This document shows, piece by piece, positions 29,400-38,207 of a stretch of DNA of 64,000 bases; the first letter of the stretch is position 1, and every line of letters starts with the position of its first letter. Origin of the DNA: Actinospica acidithermotolerans (GTDB lineage: Bacteria > Actinomycetota > Actinomycetes > Streptomycetales > Catenulisporaceae); NCBI RefSeq assembly GCF_018139625.1, contig NZ_JAGSOH010000001.1:1-64000 (forward strand), given 5' to 3'. The notes below the pieces were generated by a model that had not been told where the DNA came from, ran no database searches, and saw only the letters and a list, made by a program, of their open reading frames with translations. The translations under genes and the position numbers were made by a program.

Positions 29400-30205
29400 T
29401 TCTGCTCCTTGATCATGCCTTCGATCAGCCCCAAGGAGGCCTCCGGGGAGAGGGCTTGCGCCCTGACGAGATCGTATCGAAGGCGGAAGCCGCGCACTTC
29501 CTCGCTGCGCTCGACGACCGTGCCTTGGCCGGGGCCGTCGGCGAAAGCGATGTCCGGTCCGTCGTCGAAGCCGAGCAGGATGACGGCGCCGTCCGAGCAG
29601 GCGTGGGCACCGGTGGCGAACGGCAGGACCTGCAGTACGCAGTGCGGCGAACTGCCCAGCTCGACGAGGCGTGCAAGCTGGTTCAACCACACTGCTTGCG
29701 GGCCGATGGGGCGACGGAGGACGGCCTCATCGATCACTGCCCAGATTTGCGGGCCGCCGGGCACGAAGGCCGTCTCCTGGCGTGCCATCCGTGCGGCGAC
29801 GAGGGCATCTGTGTCGTTGCCCCGATAGGCGGCGATGAGTTCGCGCGCGTAAGCCTCGGTCTGAAACAAACCTGGCACGTTCTGCGGGTCCCATGAGTGG
29901 ATGGACATCGCCCGCGTTTCGAGTTCGACGTATTCCTGAAACCAGCGCTGCACGCTCGCACGCTTCACGAGCGGCCAGAGGCGTGCGAAGGCTCCGTCCG
30001 TCCCGAACGCCCTATCGCAGCCTTTTGCGAATTCCTCGGTTGGAGTGCGGCGGGTGAGTTCCACCATGCCCACGGCCTGCTCCGAGTAGCCGAGCTTCTT
30101 CCCCAGGTCGTTCTGGCTGTAGCCGCTTGCTTCACGTAGGCGTCGGAGTTCGCTCGCGAAGAAGGCGGCGGGGGATTCGCCCGGGTCGATCGGCTTGGTA
30201 GGCAT
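29396..30205 (-). CDS. WhiJ-like XRE regulator with DUF5753 domain
   Basis: A 269-residue regulator. An N-terminal Cro/C1-type helix-turn-helix (about residues 19-70, with SGYSQNDLGKKLGYSEQAVG) is followed by the Scr1/WhiJ-type DUF5753 domain (EYVELETRAMSIHSWDPQ, VPGLFQTEAYARELI, VIDEAVLRRPIG, LQVLPFATGAH). Such proteins control development and antibiotic production in Streptomyces with DUF397 partners and RsbW-like kinases, and all three are present here. It is divergent from the 84-residue gene at 30328. Confidence 0.92.
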   Translation of the reverse strand: MPTKPIDPGESPAAFFASELRRLREASGYSQNDLGKKLGYSEQAVGMVELTRRTPTEEFAKGCDRAFGTDGAFARLWPLVKRASVQRWFQEYVELETRAMSIHSWDPQNVPGLFQTEAYARELIAAYRGNDTDALVAARMARQETAFVPGGPQIWAVIDEAVLRRPIGPQAVWLNQLARLVELGSSPHCVLQVLPFATGAHACSDGAVILLGFDDGPDIAFADGPGQGTVVERSEEVRGFRLRYDLVRAQALSPEASLGLIEGMIKEQK

Positions 30206-30327
30206 CGGTTGGCCTCCACACAGTTGTGCTTGTGGGGTTCTGAGTAGCTGTCAGCCTACTCGCGAGACGCCACGATAGGTACCACATCGCTCACGGCACG
30301 TGACGCAACCGTTGTGAGGACCCGAAC
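30206..30327. promoter_or_regulatory. divergent regulatory region of the WhiJ-like gene
   Basis: This interval separates the XRE gene (leftward) from the 84-residue gene (rightward). It contains the dyad GAGTAG (30242-30247) / CTACTC (30256-30261) and the palindrome-like ACACAGTTGTGC near 30218. Either is a candidate operator for the WhiJ-like protein. Confidence 0.4.
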
Positions 30328-30582
30328 ATGGCGATCACGAAGTACCAGGCCCCAGAACACCAAGGACTTCAGAGGCTGACCGTCCGGCCGTCCGAGATCC
30401 GGATCGGCGACTGGATGCGCGATCTCGGCAGGCTGCGTCGGGTCGAGAGCGTCGAACCCGTCGAGGACAAGGTCATTCCCTCGACGCTCTACACGATCCG
30501 CTTCACCGACGACGCTCACGGCGCGTACCCCACGCTCGGCGTGCGCGAAGCGGTCCCCTTGACCATATGGCGCGAGCCTTAG
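30328..30582 (+). CDS. small hypothetical protein (84 residues)
   Basis: A short protein with an SH3-like or Hedgehog/intein-surface look: VRPSEIRIGDWMRDLGRLRRVESVEPV, then STLYTIRFTDDAHG. Residues such as IRIGDWM-RD-RRV are typical of small beta-barrel modules common on actinobacterial mobile elements. No enzyme motif is present. The ATG at 30328 follows GGACCCGAAC, a weak ribosome-binding site. Its role is unknown. Confidence 0.65.
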   Translation: MAITKYQAPEHQGLQRLTVRPSEIRIGDWMRDLGRLRRVESVEPVEDKVIPSTLYTIRFTDDAHGAYPTLGVREAVPLTIWREP

Positions 30583-30693
30583 CCCGTGAGCTCAGGGGAC
30601 GAAGAGCACCGCGCGGAGCGCACCCGCGGCAAGCCACGTCACCGAAAGCTCACGACCACAGACACCTCCCCATCCCTTCGAGAACGGACTTCA

Positions 30694-31341
30694 ATGCTCA
30701 ACGAACTCACCGACGATCACGTGAAGAACGCGCGCATCCTCGCTGCCCAAGGTATGGACCCCGCACGGATCGCACGGGACTTCTGCTTCGACCCCGAAGC
30801 CCTGTTCGACGCGGTCGAGGGCGTCACGTTCCGGCACATCACCGACCCGCCCCGCGCGCGCTGCAAAACGCTGGAGATCACGAACCCGCAGGGCGCCCGC
30901 ATCGCCGGGGTCCAGCTCGACGGACGCCGCCTGCGCAAGATCCGCACCGAACGCCTCAAGCTCAGCCAGGGGAGGTTCGCACTCGAGCTCCGCCAGGCCG
31001 GAGCCGCTCTGGGCGTACCCAACCGGTGCACAAAACGGCTCGTGCAGAAGTGGGAGCGCGGTCTGCACAAGATGCCCTCACCCAACTACCAGCTCGCACT
31101 GGCACAGGTCATCGGACAGAGCGTGGAAGCGATCTACCAGAGGGTGCTGCCCGAAGTGGTCGACGACGCGATGGAACAGCTCGCAGCCGTCCTGCCGGTG
31201 TTCGCTGAGACCTACGACAAGCTAATCGAACTCAACGCACACCTTGTCCATCACGTCAGCGAGGCGGACGCCGAGCAGGTCGTGCAGTCGCGACCCGGCG
31301 CCCGCACGATCGTCATCCCGCAGGCCAGCGTGCTGCCGTAG
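30694..31341 (+). CDS. XRE-like DNA-binding protein
   Basis: A 215-residue protein. The N-terminal part contains a resolvase-like helix pair (VKNARILAAQGMDPARIARDF). The centre is a Cro/C1 helix-turn-helix (LRKIRTERLKLSQGRFALELRQAG, TKRLVQKWERG, NYQLALAQVIG). The tail is helical. The form matches regulators of actinobacterial integrative elements. The ATG at 30694 is preceded by GAGAACGGA. It follows the 84-residue gene in the same direction with a 111-base gap. Confidence 0.75.
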   Translation: MLNELTDDHVKNARILAAQGMDPARIARDFCFDPEALFDAVEGVTFRHITDPPRARCKTLEITNPQGARIAGVQLDGRRLRKIRTERLKLSQGRFALELRQAGAALGVPNRCTKRLVQKWERGLHKMPSPNYQLALAQVIGQSVEAIYQRVLPEVVDDAMEQLAAVLPVFAETYDKLIELNAHLVHHVSEADAEQVVQSRPGARTIVIPQASVLP

Positions 31342-31716
31342 CTAATCGATCCTGCGGCAGCGTCCGCGTGCTACTGGTGACTTCAGGCGGTCCAGCGACC
31401 GGCCGCCCACGGGGCGCCCGCTAATCGTGTCGTGGCCCAGCCCGAGCTGCCGGGAACTCGGAGGACGCCGTGCCATGGTGGCGCCCTGTGATTACAGAGC
31501 GCCACCGTCAACCTGCCGCACAAGCTTCGCAGGTAGCTCCCGCTCTCGCGAGGCGACACCGTCGGCGCGGACTGGGCCGTCTTCGTCCACGTCGGAGCCA
31601 TAGCCGCCGAAGTGCTACCCCTCGCCGCTCCAGTCGTCGCCGTCCGCCTCGGTGTTCAGTAACTCGCCCGGACCACACGCGGTGCAGCCCGAAGACCGGG
31701 CCCATAGGCTCTGAGC
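31342..31716. other. intergenic stretch with no supported gene
   Basis: Reading frames here are short and unlike any family I know. A plus-strand trace (GDTVGADWAVFVHVGAIAA) near 31550-31610 could be a gene remnant but has no start and no ends that fit. No clear promoter or terminator was identified. Confidence 0.4.
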
Positions 31717-32109
31717 ATGGCGAACACGGCGAGGACCGCGGCCAAGCGCAAGACTGAGACCGCGATGACCAGACGTGCCGAAGAGTTCCACCGCCGCGAA
31801 GAGATGCTGAGCGAGATCGTCGCCGAATACTTCGACGCCGCTGAACAGGCAGAAAAGGCCAGAGCCGCTGCCCACGCGAAGGCCCAGAAGATCCGCGCTC
31901 GCGCCGACGAACGCATCGCCGCCCTCGAGGTTCAGGCCGAGGCTGTCGCGGGCGGCCATGAACACCGTGCCGACCAGGCGATCGGCCGCATGCTCGAACT
32001 CGACGAGAGCCCAAGGGCGGTGGCGGACACCCTCGGCGTGCCGCTCGGCCACGTTCGCGACATTCAGCGCCCTGCCCAGGCTCCGAAACGCGTCCCGGAC
32101 ACGGAGTAG
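31717..32109 (+). CDS. small coiled-coil protein with a C-terminal HTH-like end
   Basis: A 130-residue, very charged protein. Residues about 20-80 are Ala/Glu/Lys/Arg-rich heptads typical of a coiled coil (EEMLSEIVAEYFDAAEQAEKA). The C-terminus resembles a small helix-turn-helix (ADTLGVPLGHVRDIQR). Proteins of this form are common, and uncharacterised, on actinobacterial islands. The ATG at 31717 is the only reasonable start. Confidence 0.65.
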   Translation: MANTARTAAKRKTETAMTRRAEEFHRREEMLSEIVAEYFDAAEQAEKARAAAHAKAQKIRARADERIAALEVQAEAVAGGHEHRADQAIGRMLELDESPRAVADTLGVPLGHVRDIQRPAQAPKRVPDTE

Positions 32110-32117
32110 CTGAGTTT

Positions 32118-32747
32118 CTATTCTTCGCCGTCGTCCTCGAAGCCCGGGTGGTTGAGCACCCAGTGGCCTGTTTCGTCTTGGTGCACGAGCTGGTAGAGCT
32201 GTGTGTCTCCGGCGAGCATTCGCGGGAGGGTGAATTCGAGTTCGGGGAAGAAGTTCGGCCGCCAACCGTCGTCGTCCGTGAACGCCGCGGGGTCGCTGCT
32301 GACGGCGGCCACGACGGCGACGTTGACGGCATGCTCGTACTCCTCCTCGGCATTCTCGTCGAGGCCGGTCGCCTTCAGGTCGCACCAGGCGGCGAGGACG
32401 CCCTGCAGGCCCTGGACCGTAGTGTTCATCTGCTCGGTGTCGTCGGCAGGTTCGTCTGCCTTGCCCCAGCGCATCCACACCAAGCCGTCGGTCAGACTGA
32501 CCCAGTAGCTGTTGTCCTCGTCGGTGTAGTTGGCGAGGAACGCCGCAGGTCCGCAGTCCGGCAGGTCGGCGCCATTCAGCTCCCGGACCGAGTCGCGGAT
32601 GAAGATCTCGTACGCGTTGTGCGGCAGCCCTCGTCCGCCGAGCGCGTCGGCTGCGTGCTGCGGTACTTCGGCGTGTTCGAGCGTGTCGGGGTCGTACGGC
32701 GTCCACTCGGGTGTCTCGTAGTAGAGCCGGTCGTCGTCGGTGCGCAT
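32118..32747 (-). CDS. acidic protein, possibly SUKH-4-like immunity protein
   Basis: A 209-residue, very acidic soluble protein. The central section (GRGLPHNAYEIFIRD, then LANYTDEDNSYWVSLTDGLVWMRW) resembles the SUKH-4 immunity fold, in which a glycine-rich start is followed by a display strand with the substrate's residue name. Immunity proteins of this kind protect against polymorphic toxins. No toxin gene adjoins it. The assignment is tentative; an unrelated acidic protein is possible. Confidence 0.5.
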   Translation of the reverse strand: MRTDDDRLYYETPEWTPYDPDTLEHAEVPQHAADALGGRGLPHNAYEIFIRDSVRELNGADLPDCGPAAFLANYTDEDNSYWVSLTDGLVWMRWGKADEPADDTEQMNTTVQGLQGVLAAWCDLKATGLDENAEEEYEHAVNVAVVAAVSSDPAAFTDDDGWRPNFFPELEFTLPRMLAGDTQLYQLVHQDETGHWVLNHPGFEDDGEE

Positions 32748-32944
32748 CCTGACTCCTTCGCGTACGTCCTCGGTGCCGGCCTCCGGTTAGACCTGTAGGC
32801 GCAGCGTAGAACCTCTGCACCGCTCGCGCGGTCTCGCTGAGTCACCATTTCGTCTCTTTCCAGAACGAGGGCTGCCGCAGGGCGCTACAGTCAGCGCGTA
32901 TAAGGACTCGAGGTTCAGTTTCGTGGGCAGGGGTGGGCTGAGGG

Positions 32945-35008
32945 ATGCGTGCTGGTGAGACGACCTTCGCGGGCTTACTGGAAGGCAAGAAGCAGTTCCA
33001 GGTTCCGCTGTTCCAGCGTCCGTATTCCTGGAAGGAAGATCAGCTTGGGCAGCTGTGGCTGGACATCCTCGAGCAGGCCGAGCTGATCACCGAAGGTACC
33101 GAAGGTTCTACGCACTTCCTCGGGTCCGTGGTCCACGCCCCGTCACCGCAGCACACAATGGCCTTCCCCCGCGCGCTCGTGGTCGATGGCCAGCAACGGC
33201 TGACCACTCTGTCCCTGGCGTTGGCCGCGCTGCGTGACCACGTGAGGGCGTCCGATCCTGATTGGGCCGCCGAGATCTCGCGCCGGTTCCTGGCCAACAG
33301 CCGTACCCAGGGCGACGACACGGTCAAGCTCATGCCCACCCAGGCCGACCGGGCTACATACCGGGCCTACATCACCGGACCGCCGCCAGCCGCTGACGAT
33401 TCCAAGGTCGGGTTCGCCTACCGGTTCTTCCTGGCGAAGCTCGCCGAGATCGCGATCAGCGATGACCAACCGCCGCTCGAGAAGATTGAAGAGGCGATCA
33501 CATCGCGGCTGACGCTCGTGGAGGTCAGCGCGGACGAGCGCGACAACGTCTACCGGATCTTCCAGTCACTCAACAACACCGGTCTCGATCTCACTCAAGC
33601 TGACCTGCTACGCAACTACCTGTTCATGCACCTGCCCACCCGCGGCCAGTACGTCTACGAGAATCTCTGGACGCCGCTGCAGAAACGCCTGGACCCCAAG
33701 CAAATCGAGCACCTCATCTGGCTGCAACTCGTACTCGAGGGCGAGAACCGAGTTCGCCGTCAGGACGTATACCGGGCTCAACGGGATCGATTCACCGCCA
33801 CCGACGAGGACGAAGGCGTCTACGAGGCCTACGCCGAGGAACTGGTCAGGCGTTCCTGGCACTACCAGACCATGGTCGATCCCGCGCACGAGAACAACCC
33901 CGAAGTTCGCACTGCGCTCACCACGCTGCGCCGCTGGGACGCGGAGGTCATCGCCCCGCCGGTCATGCTCTTACTCGACCATCGCGAACGTGGCCTGGCC
34001 ACGGACGCACAGGTCGCACGCGCTCTCGGGCTGATCGAAAGCCATCTCGTGCGCCGTATGATCTGCCGCGTCCCTTCGGCTGGACTGAACCGGTCGTTCA
34101 TGGATCTGCCGGGGCAGCTCGACCCGGGTGCAGCCGTCGATGAGGAGATCCACCGGCTTCTCTCATCAGAGCGTCGCTCCTGGCCGACCGACGCGGAGGT
34201 TCTCGACGCGATCTTGACCAAGCCGTTCTACCACTACGGCCGTGCCAACCAGCGCACTTTCGTCCTGCGCCGTCTGGAGGAGTCGTACGAGCACCCTGAG
34301 CCGATCGACTTCGCCTCCGCCAAGCTCACGGTCGAGCACATCTTGCCCCAGACCCCCGGCCCGGAGTGGCTCGAAGTGCTGGCCGAGGACGCTCTCGACG
34401 GCGAGGAGCCGCTCGATCTGCACGCCAGGATCAAGCACACCCTCGGCAATCTGACCCTGACCGCACAGAACAGCAAGCTGTCCAACCATCCGTTCCAGCG
34501 CAAGCAGGATCTGCTCAACCACAGCCACCTCGAACTCAACCGCCGGATTGCGGCCACCAAGCGCTGGGGCGCTGCGGAAATCGAGCAGCGCGGCCGCGAA
34601 CTGGCGAAAGCCGCGATCGAGATCTGGCCTGCCCCACTACCTGGACCACACGGGCCGACGGAGGGCAAGGACTGGTCGCTGCTGCACCAGGCGCTCGCCG
34701 CGCTCCCGCCCGGCGCTTGGACCACCTACGGAGACCTCGCCGCTCTCATCGGCTCCGCCGCCCAGCCCGTCGGCAACCACCTTGCTCAAGCCACAGACGT
34801 CACCAACGCATGGAGAGTGCTCAACTCCGCAGGCAAAGTCGCCGAGAACTTTCGCTGGACAGGCGAGAACCGCGGGCCGGTCCTCGACGTCCTGCGGGCG
34901 GAAGGTGTTCGCATTGACAGCAAGACCAAGCGAGCCGACCCTGCGCAGCGCATCAGCGCCGACGAACTCGCAGCTCTGCTTGGCCTCGGTGGCGGGGAAG
35001 ATTCCTGA
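32945..35008 (+). CDS. GmrSD-like DUF262/DUF1524 nuclease with alkyltransferase-like tail
   Basis: A 687-residue fused restriction factor. Residues about 1-230 are DUF262/GmrS-like: FQVPLFQRPYSWKEDQL and the nucleotide-binding VVDGQQRLTTL. Residues about 430-540 are DUF1524/GmrD-like HNH nuclease: LTVEHILPQTPGPEWL with the catalytic His, then KHTLGNLTLTAQNSKLSN. GmrSD restricts phage DNA with modified (glucosylated hydroxymethyl) cytosine. Residues about 560-640 resemble the DNA-binding domain of O6-alkylguanine transferase (PPGAWTTYGDLAALIG, then NAWRVLNSAGKV). The reactive Cys of the PCHR motif is absent, as in alkyltransferase-like proteins that bind but do not repair. It stands alone. Confidence 0.88.
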   Translation: MRAGETTFAGLLEGKKQFQVPLFQRPYSWKEDQLGQLWLDILEQAELITEGTEGSTHFLGSVVHAPSPQHTMAFPRALVVDGQQRLTTLSLALAALRDHVRASDPDWAAEISRRFLANSRTQGDDTVKLMPTQADRATYRAYITGPPPAADDSKVGFAYRFFLAKLAEIAISDDQPPLEKIEEAITSRLTLVEVSADERDNVYRIFQSLNNTGLDLTQADLLRNYLFMHLPTRGQYVYENLWTPLQKRLDPKQIEHLIWLQLVLEGENRVRRQDVYRAQRDRFTATDEDEGVYEAYAEELVRRSWHYQTMVDPAHENNPEVRTALTTLRRWDAEVIAPPVMLLLDHRERGLATDAQVARALGLIESHLVRRMICRVPSAGLNRSFMDLPGQLDPGAAVDEEIHRLLSSERRSWPTDAEVLDAILTKPFYHYGRANQRTFVLRRLEESYEHPEPIDFASAKLTVEHILPQTPGPEWLEVLAEDALDGEEPLDLHARIKHTLGNLTLTAQNSKLSNHPFQRKQDLLNHSHLELNRRIAATKRWGAAEIEQRGRELAKAAIEIWPAPLPGPHGPTEGKDWSLLHQALAALPPGAWTTYGDLAALIGSAAQPVGNHLAQATDVTNAWRVLNSAGKVAENFRWTGENRGPVLDVLRAEGVRIDSKTKRADPAQRISADELAALLGLGGGEDS

Positions 35009-35074
35009 TGCTCGCCCCATTACGGCAGTCGGACTTCATGGACTGATGTGGGGCGAGTTGTTTGCGCGGTGGGG

Positions 35075-35581
35075 TTATCTTCGCCAGAGGAAGTCGTCGG
35101 GCGCGCCGAGGTTGAGCCACGTCGTCAGCCAGTCCGCGAGCGTGAGTTCAAGGCTGTGCAGCTTCGGTTCCTCGCTTGGATCCCAGCCCCACAACGGGGC
35201 CGAAGGGTCCTTGAGGTCGATCAACGTCCAGATGCAACAGCCCTCGTCCAGAATCCACAGCATGCCCGGCGGCATGGGGTGGTAGAGCTCGTGATCCGGC
35301 GGAAGCTCTACCGTGAACTCCCTGAAGGCATCGACGATGTCGGCGAAGTCCCCGCTTGATCCACGCCCGCCCGGCACGCCCAGGACTCCGGCACGCGGGC
35401 CGAACCCGCCGTTCGCCACCTCCGTATACAGGCGGCGTAACAGGGCCGGCAAGGCATGTCCGATCGCCGCTTCCGCAGCCTCGACCATTCCGGGGCTCGC
35501 GGGCGCCTCCTTGAACCTGCCTTCGGCGGCCAGCGCGGAAAGCTCCTGGACCAGCTCGTCTTCCGTCACGCCCGCCATCAT
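35075..35581 (-). CDS. SMI1/KNR4 (SUKH) family protein
   Basis: A SUKH-superfamily protein of about 168 residues, marked by AAIGHALPALLRRLYTEVANGGFGP (the Ig(h)xLPxxlrrlY...NGGFGP signature) and WILDEGCCIWTLIDL. Many SUKH proteins are immunity proteins against contact-dependent or type VII toxins. The start is uncertain: the ATG at 35581 matches family length, and an upstream ATG at 35632 would add 17 residues. It is convergent with the DUF262 gene. Confidence 0.82.
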   Translation of the reverse strand: MMAGVTEDELVQELSALAAEGRFKEAPASPGMVEAAEAAIGHALPALLRRLYTEVANGGFGPRAGVLGVPGGRGSSGDFADIVDAFREFTVELPPDHELYHPMPPGMLWILDEGCCIWTLIDLKDPSAPLWGWDPSEEPKLHSLELTLADWLTTWLNLGAPDDFLWRR

Positions 35582-36050
35582 CGACGGCGCAAGCGGACTA
35601 TGTCCACCCTCGATGTAGCTGGTCCTGACCATGACTCGTGCGAGCCGGCTGGCTGCGTCCGGGGGCTACGCCCGACAGAAGTCCCGTTAGCCAACATCTC
35701 AATATACTTGCTTTAAGCCCGGAGACTACTTAGGCGCGGGTGTCGTGGCGCGCACAGCAGACAGGCGAGGGGTCGATGGTCGCGAGCTGCCCATCCAGCT
35801 CGCAGGCGATCTGGACGTTCGTCCTCAGCTACCCGACCCGACTTCGTAGTCACGGCGCGGTGATTCACGGCTTCCGCGTGACGATTCATGGCCCCCGGCA
35901 GTTGGCCGATACTGGCACTTCGAACTCGAAGATCCGGCATGCGATGCTTCACAGATGCCATCGTCAGCGGCAATGCCCGGTGGTATGGTCGTTGCAGCCT
36001 CAGGGGGAGGCCTATCTCATGCGCATGGCCAAGTACGGGGAGGACGTGTC
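35582..36050. other. intergenic stretch before the WXG100-type trio
   Basis: No gene is supported. An AT-rich patch near 35696-35720 (AATATACTTGCTTTAAG) is the likely promoter area. The downstream gene has a strong ribosome-binding site (GGGGAGGA) at about 36037-36044. Confidence 0.45.
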
Positions 36051-36386
36051 ATGGCCGGTGGCTATCAGGTGGACGTCGCGGCGCTGCGCAGCTTCGCGCA
36101 GGTCGCCGATGCTCAAGAGCAGCAACTCGAGCGAATACACCAGACGCTCGCCGGAGTGCAGATCGACGGCGATGCCTTTGGCCTGTTACCAGCCTCTGGG
36201 GACCTGCACAGCGCGTACACCGCGCACGCGCAGGCCGAGGTGGAGAACACCGCTGAAGCGGCCCAACTGCTCCACGAGACCGGCGCCGGTCTCGAGCAGA
36301 CCGCAGTGAACTACGGGCAAACCGAGCAGGCCATCACCGAGATGTACCACAACATGAGAGGCCAGCTGGGAGGCGGCCGTGGGTAA
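36051..36386 (+). CDS. small WXG100-like protein
   Basis: A 111-residue helical hairpin protein with the size and pattern of ESX/WXG100-type secreted partners. It starts MAGGYQVDVAALRSFAQ and ends in a helical YGQTEQAITEMYHNMRGQL. A canonical WxG turn is not present. The ATG at 36051 has a strong ribosome-binding site. The gene overlaps the next by eight bases, which implies co-expression of the pair. No EssC/EccC ATPase lies in this window. Confidence 0.75.
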   Translation: MAGGYQVDVAALRSFAQVADAQEQQLERIHQTLAGVQIDGDAFGLLPASGDLHSAYTAHAQAEVENTAEAAQLLHETGAGLEQTAVNYGQTEQAITEMYHNMRGQLGGGRG

Positions 36387-37425
36387 CGGAATCGGCGACG
36401 AGGTCGTCGCGGCCTACAACTGGATCAACCAGCCGCTGTTCGACATCAACCTACCCTTCCACCTGCCGCATCCGGTCAAAGCTGCGGAAAACGCGCTGGA
36501 CGGAGCCATCGACTCCACTGTGCACGGCATTCTCGAGGCCACCGGCCTGATCTCGATCCTGCAGGAGGTGACGGGAAAGCCGGAACCGCTGGCCCAGGCC
36601 GCCGACGTCTGGCTCGAACAGGCGCACAAGACCAAGGCCGTCGCCGATGAACTGCGCCAGAGCGCCCGGCCGCTTCCGCAGGAGTGGCAGGGGCAGGCCT
36701 CGGCTGCATTCGGACAGCACCTGGGCCAGTTCGTCAATGCGCTGGATTCGATGGCAGGCGACATGGGCACTGCCGCGCAGATTCTCAACCAGGCGGCGCA
36801 AGAGTGCCAGGTGGCCGAGGACCTGGTCAACGAGATCATCCGGGAGGCGATCGAGTGCGCAGTGGCCACACTGGCCGCCACCGCCGTCGCCGACCTCTTC
36901 ACCTTCGGCCTTGCAACGATCGCCGGAGGCATCGCGGAGGGCGCGGAGATGACCGCGTTCGTCGCCCGGGCCGCCCAGGTCTCCACCAAGCTGGCCGAGG
37001 TCCTGGAAAAGCTGCTAGGCACGCTCAAGGACCTCAAGGCCCTGAAAGAGGCTGAGGGCGCCTGGAAGGCGTTCAAGGCTTTCCGTCAGGCCAAGGGGAT
37101 CTTCCAGGCTGCGAAGGCGCTCAAAGAGGGCGACGGCGCGCTGCTGGCTACGAACCGGGCACTGCACTTCGCCACCGGGGTAGTCAAAAGCGGCGCAGTC
37201 GCGCCGGCACTGGGCCTAGTCGGTCTGACACCCGACCTCGTGGGCGGCGCCAAAGACATACTCACCAGCAGCGACGGACTCGGCGCTGACGCGACCACGA
37301 TAGATGCCCTGACCGGGACCGGCCAACCGGCTGATCCGTACCACCTGCCGTCGCAGCTGGCCGGCGATCTCGATAGTCTGACGACGCTGCATCCGAGCGA
37401 GCGCAAGCCGCTGAACCTCGACTAG
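36379..37425 (+). CDS. WXG100-type protein, possible type VII secretion substrate
   Basis: A 348-residue protein. Residues about 60-150 form a WXG100-like hairpin with LPQEWQGQASAAFGQHLGQF, where WQG is the WxG turn. A hydrophobic stretch follows (CAVATLAATAVADLFTFGLATIAGGI, about 160-190) that may insert in membranes. A lysine/alanine-rich helical tail comes next, and the C-terminus has no recognised toxin domain. It could be an ESX-type effector or a chaperone partner. The GTG start at 36379 overlaps the upstream gene and follows a GGGAGG site. Confidence 0.8.
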   Translation: MGNGIGDEVVAAYNWINQPLFDINLPFHLPHPVKAAENALDGAIDSTVHGILEATGLISILQEVTGKPEPLAQAADVWLEQAHKTKAVADELRQSARPLPQEWQGQASAAFGQHLGQFVNALDSMAGDMGTAAQILNQAAQECQVAEDLVNEIIREAIECAVATLAATAVADLFTFGLATIAGGIAEGAEMTAFVARAAQVSTKLAEVLEKLLGTLKDLKALKEAEGAWKAFKAFRQAKGIFQAAKALKEGDGALLATNRALHFATGVVKSGAVAPALGLVGLTPDLVGGAKDILTSSDGLGADATTIDALTGTGQPADPYHLPSQLAGDLDSLTTLHPSERKPLNLD

Positions 37426-37432
37426 CCGGAGC

Positions 37433-38056
37433 ATGACCATGGGACGTTTGCCTGACGACGCGGAGCACACCCGCCTCGCCGACCTCAGCCAGTACGGCTC
37501 CCAACTCCAGCCCGTCCTCGCGCCGGACGAGGTGCTCTATGCTGCGATCCCTGTGCGCCTGGACTCGGACATCAAGGACCCGCCGAGCAAGCTGCTGCCC
37601 AAGTCTCCCGGGTTGAGCGGTCACCTCGGTGGCACGCTCGAACGCGTCGCCCCCGTTCTCGCCCCGACCGAGACAGTGCTCACCGGTATCTTCAACATGG
37701 CGTCCCGCAGCAAGTCCTGGGATGGCGGCTGGGACAGCAACGCGGGCCAGTTCGTCATCGCCGTCTACCCCTGCAAACGCGCTGAAGGCTCGGCCATCCT
37801 CGGCGCATCACTGCAGTTCGTCCGCACCGACCGGCGGCTTCTGGTTGCCCACCTGCCCCGGCGCAGCAAGAGCCCGACACCGACCCTGATCGCGCAGTTC
37901 GGTCCCGGCCAGCTGCGCAACCGGCCCGAACCGCCGCCCAAACGCCAGAAGCACCGCGCCGACCTGGTCTTCCCCGACGGCTCATGGCTCGCGCTTCAGG
38001 CCGACACGCCACAGCAGGCTGACTTGCTGCGGCAGGTCTTGGGCGCCGCGAACTGA
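37433..38056 (+). CDS. unknown protein of the WXG100-type operon
   Basis: A 207-residue protein I do not recognise. It has no signal peptide and no membrane segment. The middle looks like a PH-like or small beta-barrel fold (SNAGQFVIAVYPCKRAEGSA, LQFVRTDRRLLVAHLPRRSK). It starts seven bases after the previous stop, so it is probably part of the same transcript. Similar third genes often accompany WXG100 pairs in Streptomyces. An ATG at 37439 is an alternative start. Confidence 0.7.
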   Translation: MTMGRLPDDAEHTRLADLSQYGSQLQPVLAPDEVLYAAIPVRLDSDIKDPPSKLLPKSPGLSGHLGGTLERVAPVLAPTETVLTGIFNMASRSKSWDGGWDSNAGQFVIAVYPCKRAEGSAILGASLQFVRTDRRLLVAHLPRRSKSPTPTLIAQFGPGQLRNRPEPPPKRQKHRADLVFPDGSWLALQADTPQQADLLRQVLGAAN

Positions 38057-38184
38057 AGCTGTGGGGAGCCCGGCCTCGGCTTGAACTCACTGTCACGCGC
38101 GGGCGCCCACTCGAGATGCGCGACGGGCAAAGACTCCCCTGGAATGTCAACCTGGGCGCGGTGACGACCGCCCGCACCTTGTCA

Positions 38185-38204
38185 TGCATAAGCAGGCTTA
38201 TGCA
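38185..38204. repeat. perfect TGCATAAGC / GCTTATGCA dyad
   Basis: A perfect 9-bp inverted repeat with a two-base spacer, lying just past the truncated abiEii stop. Parts of it and the neighbouring GCTATGCCC (38207-38215) recur at 44003-44021, past the DUF234 ATPase gene. It may be a terminator, an operator, or a recombination site. Confidence 0.45.
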
Positions 38205-38207
38205 CAG

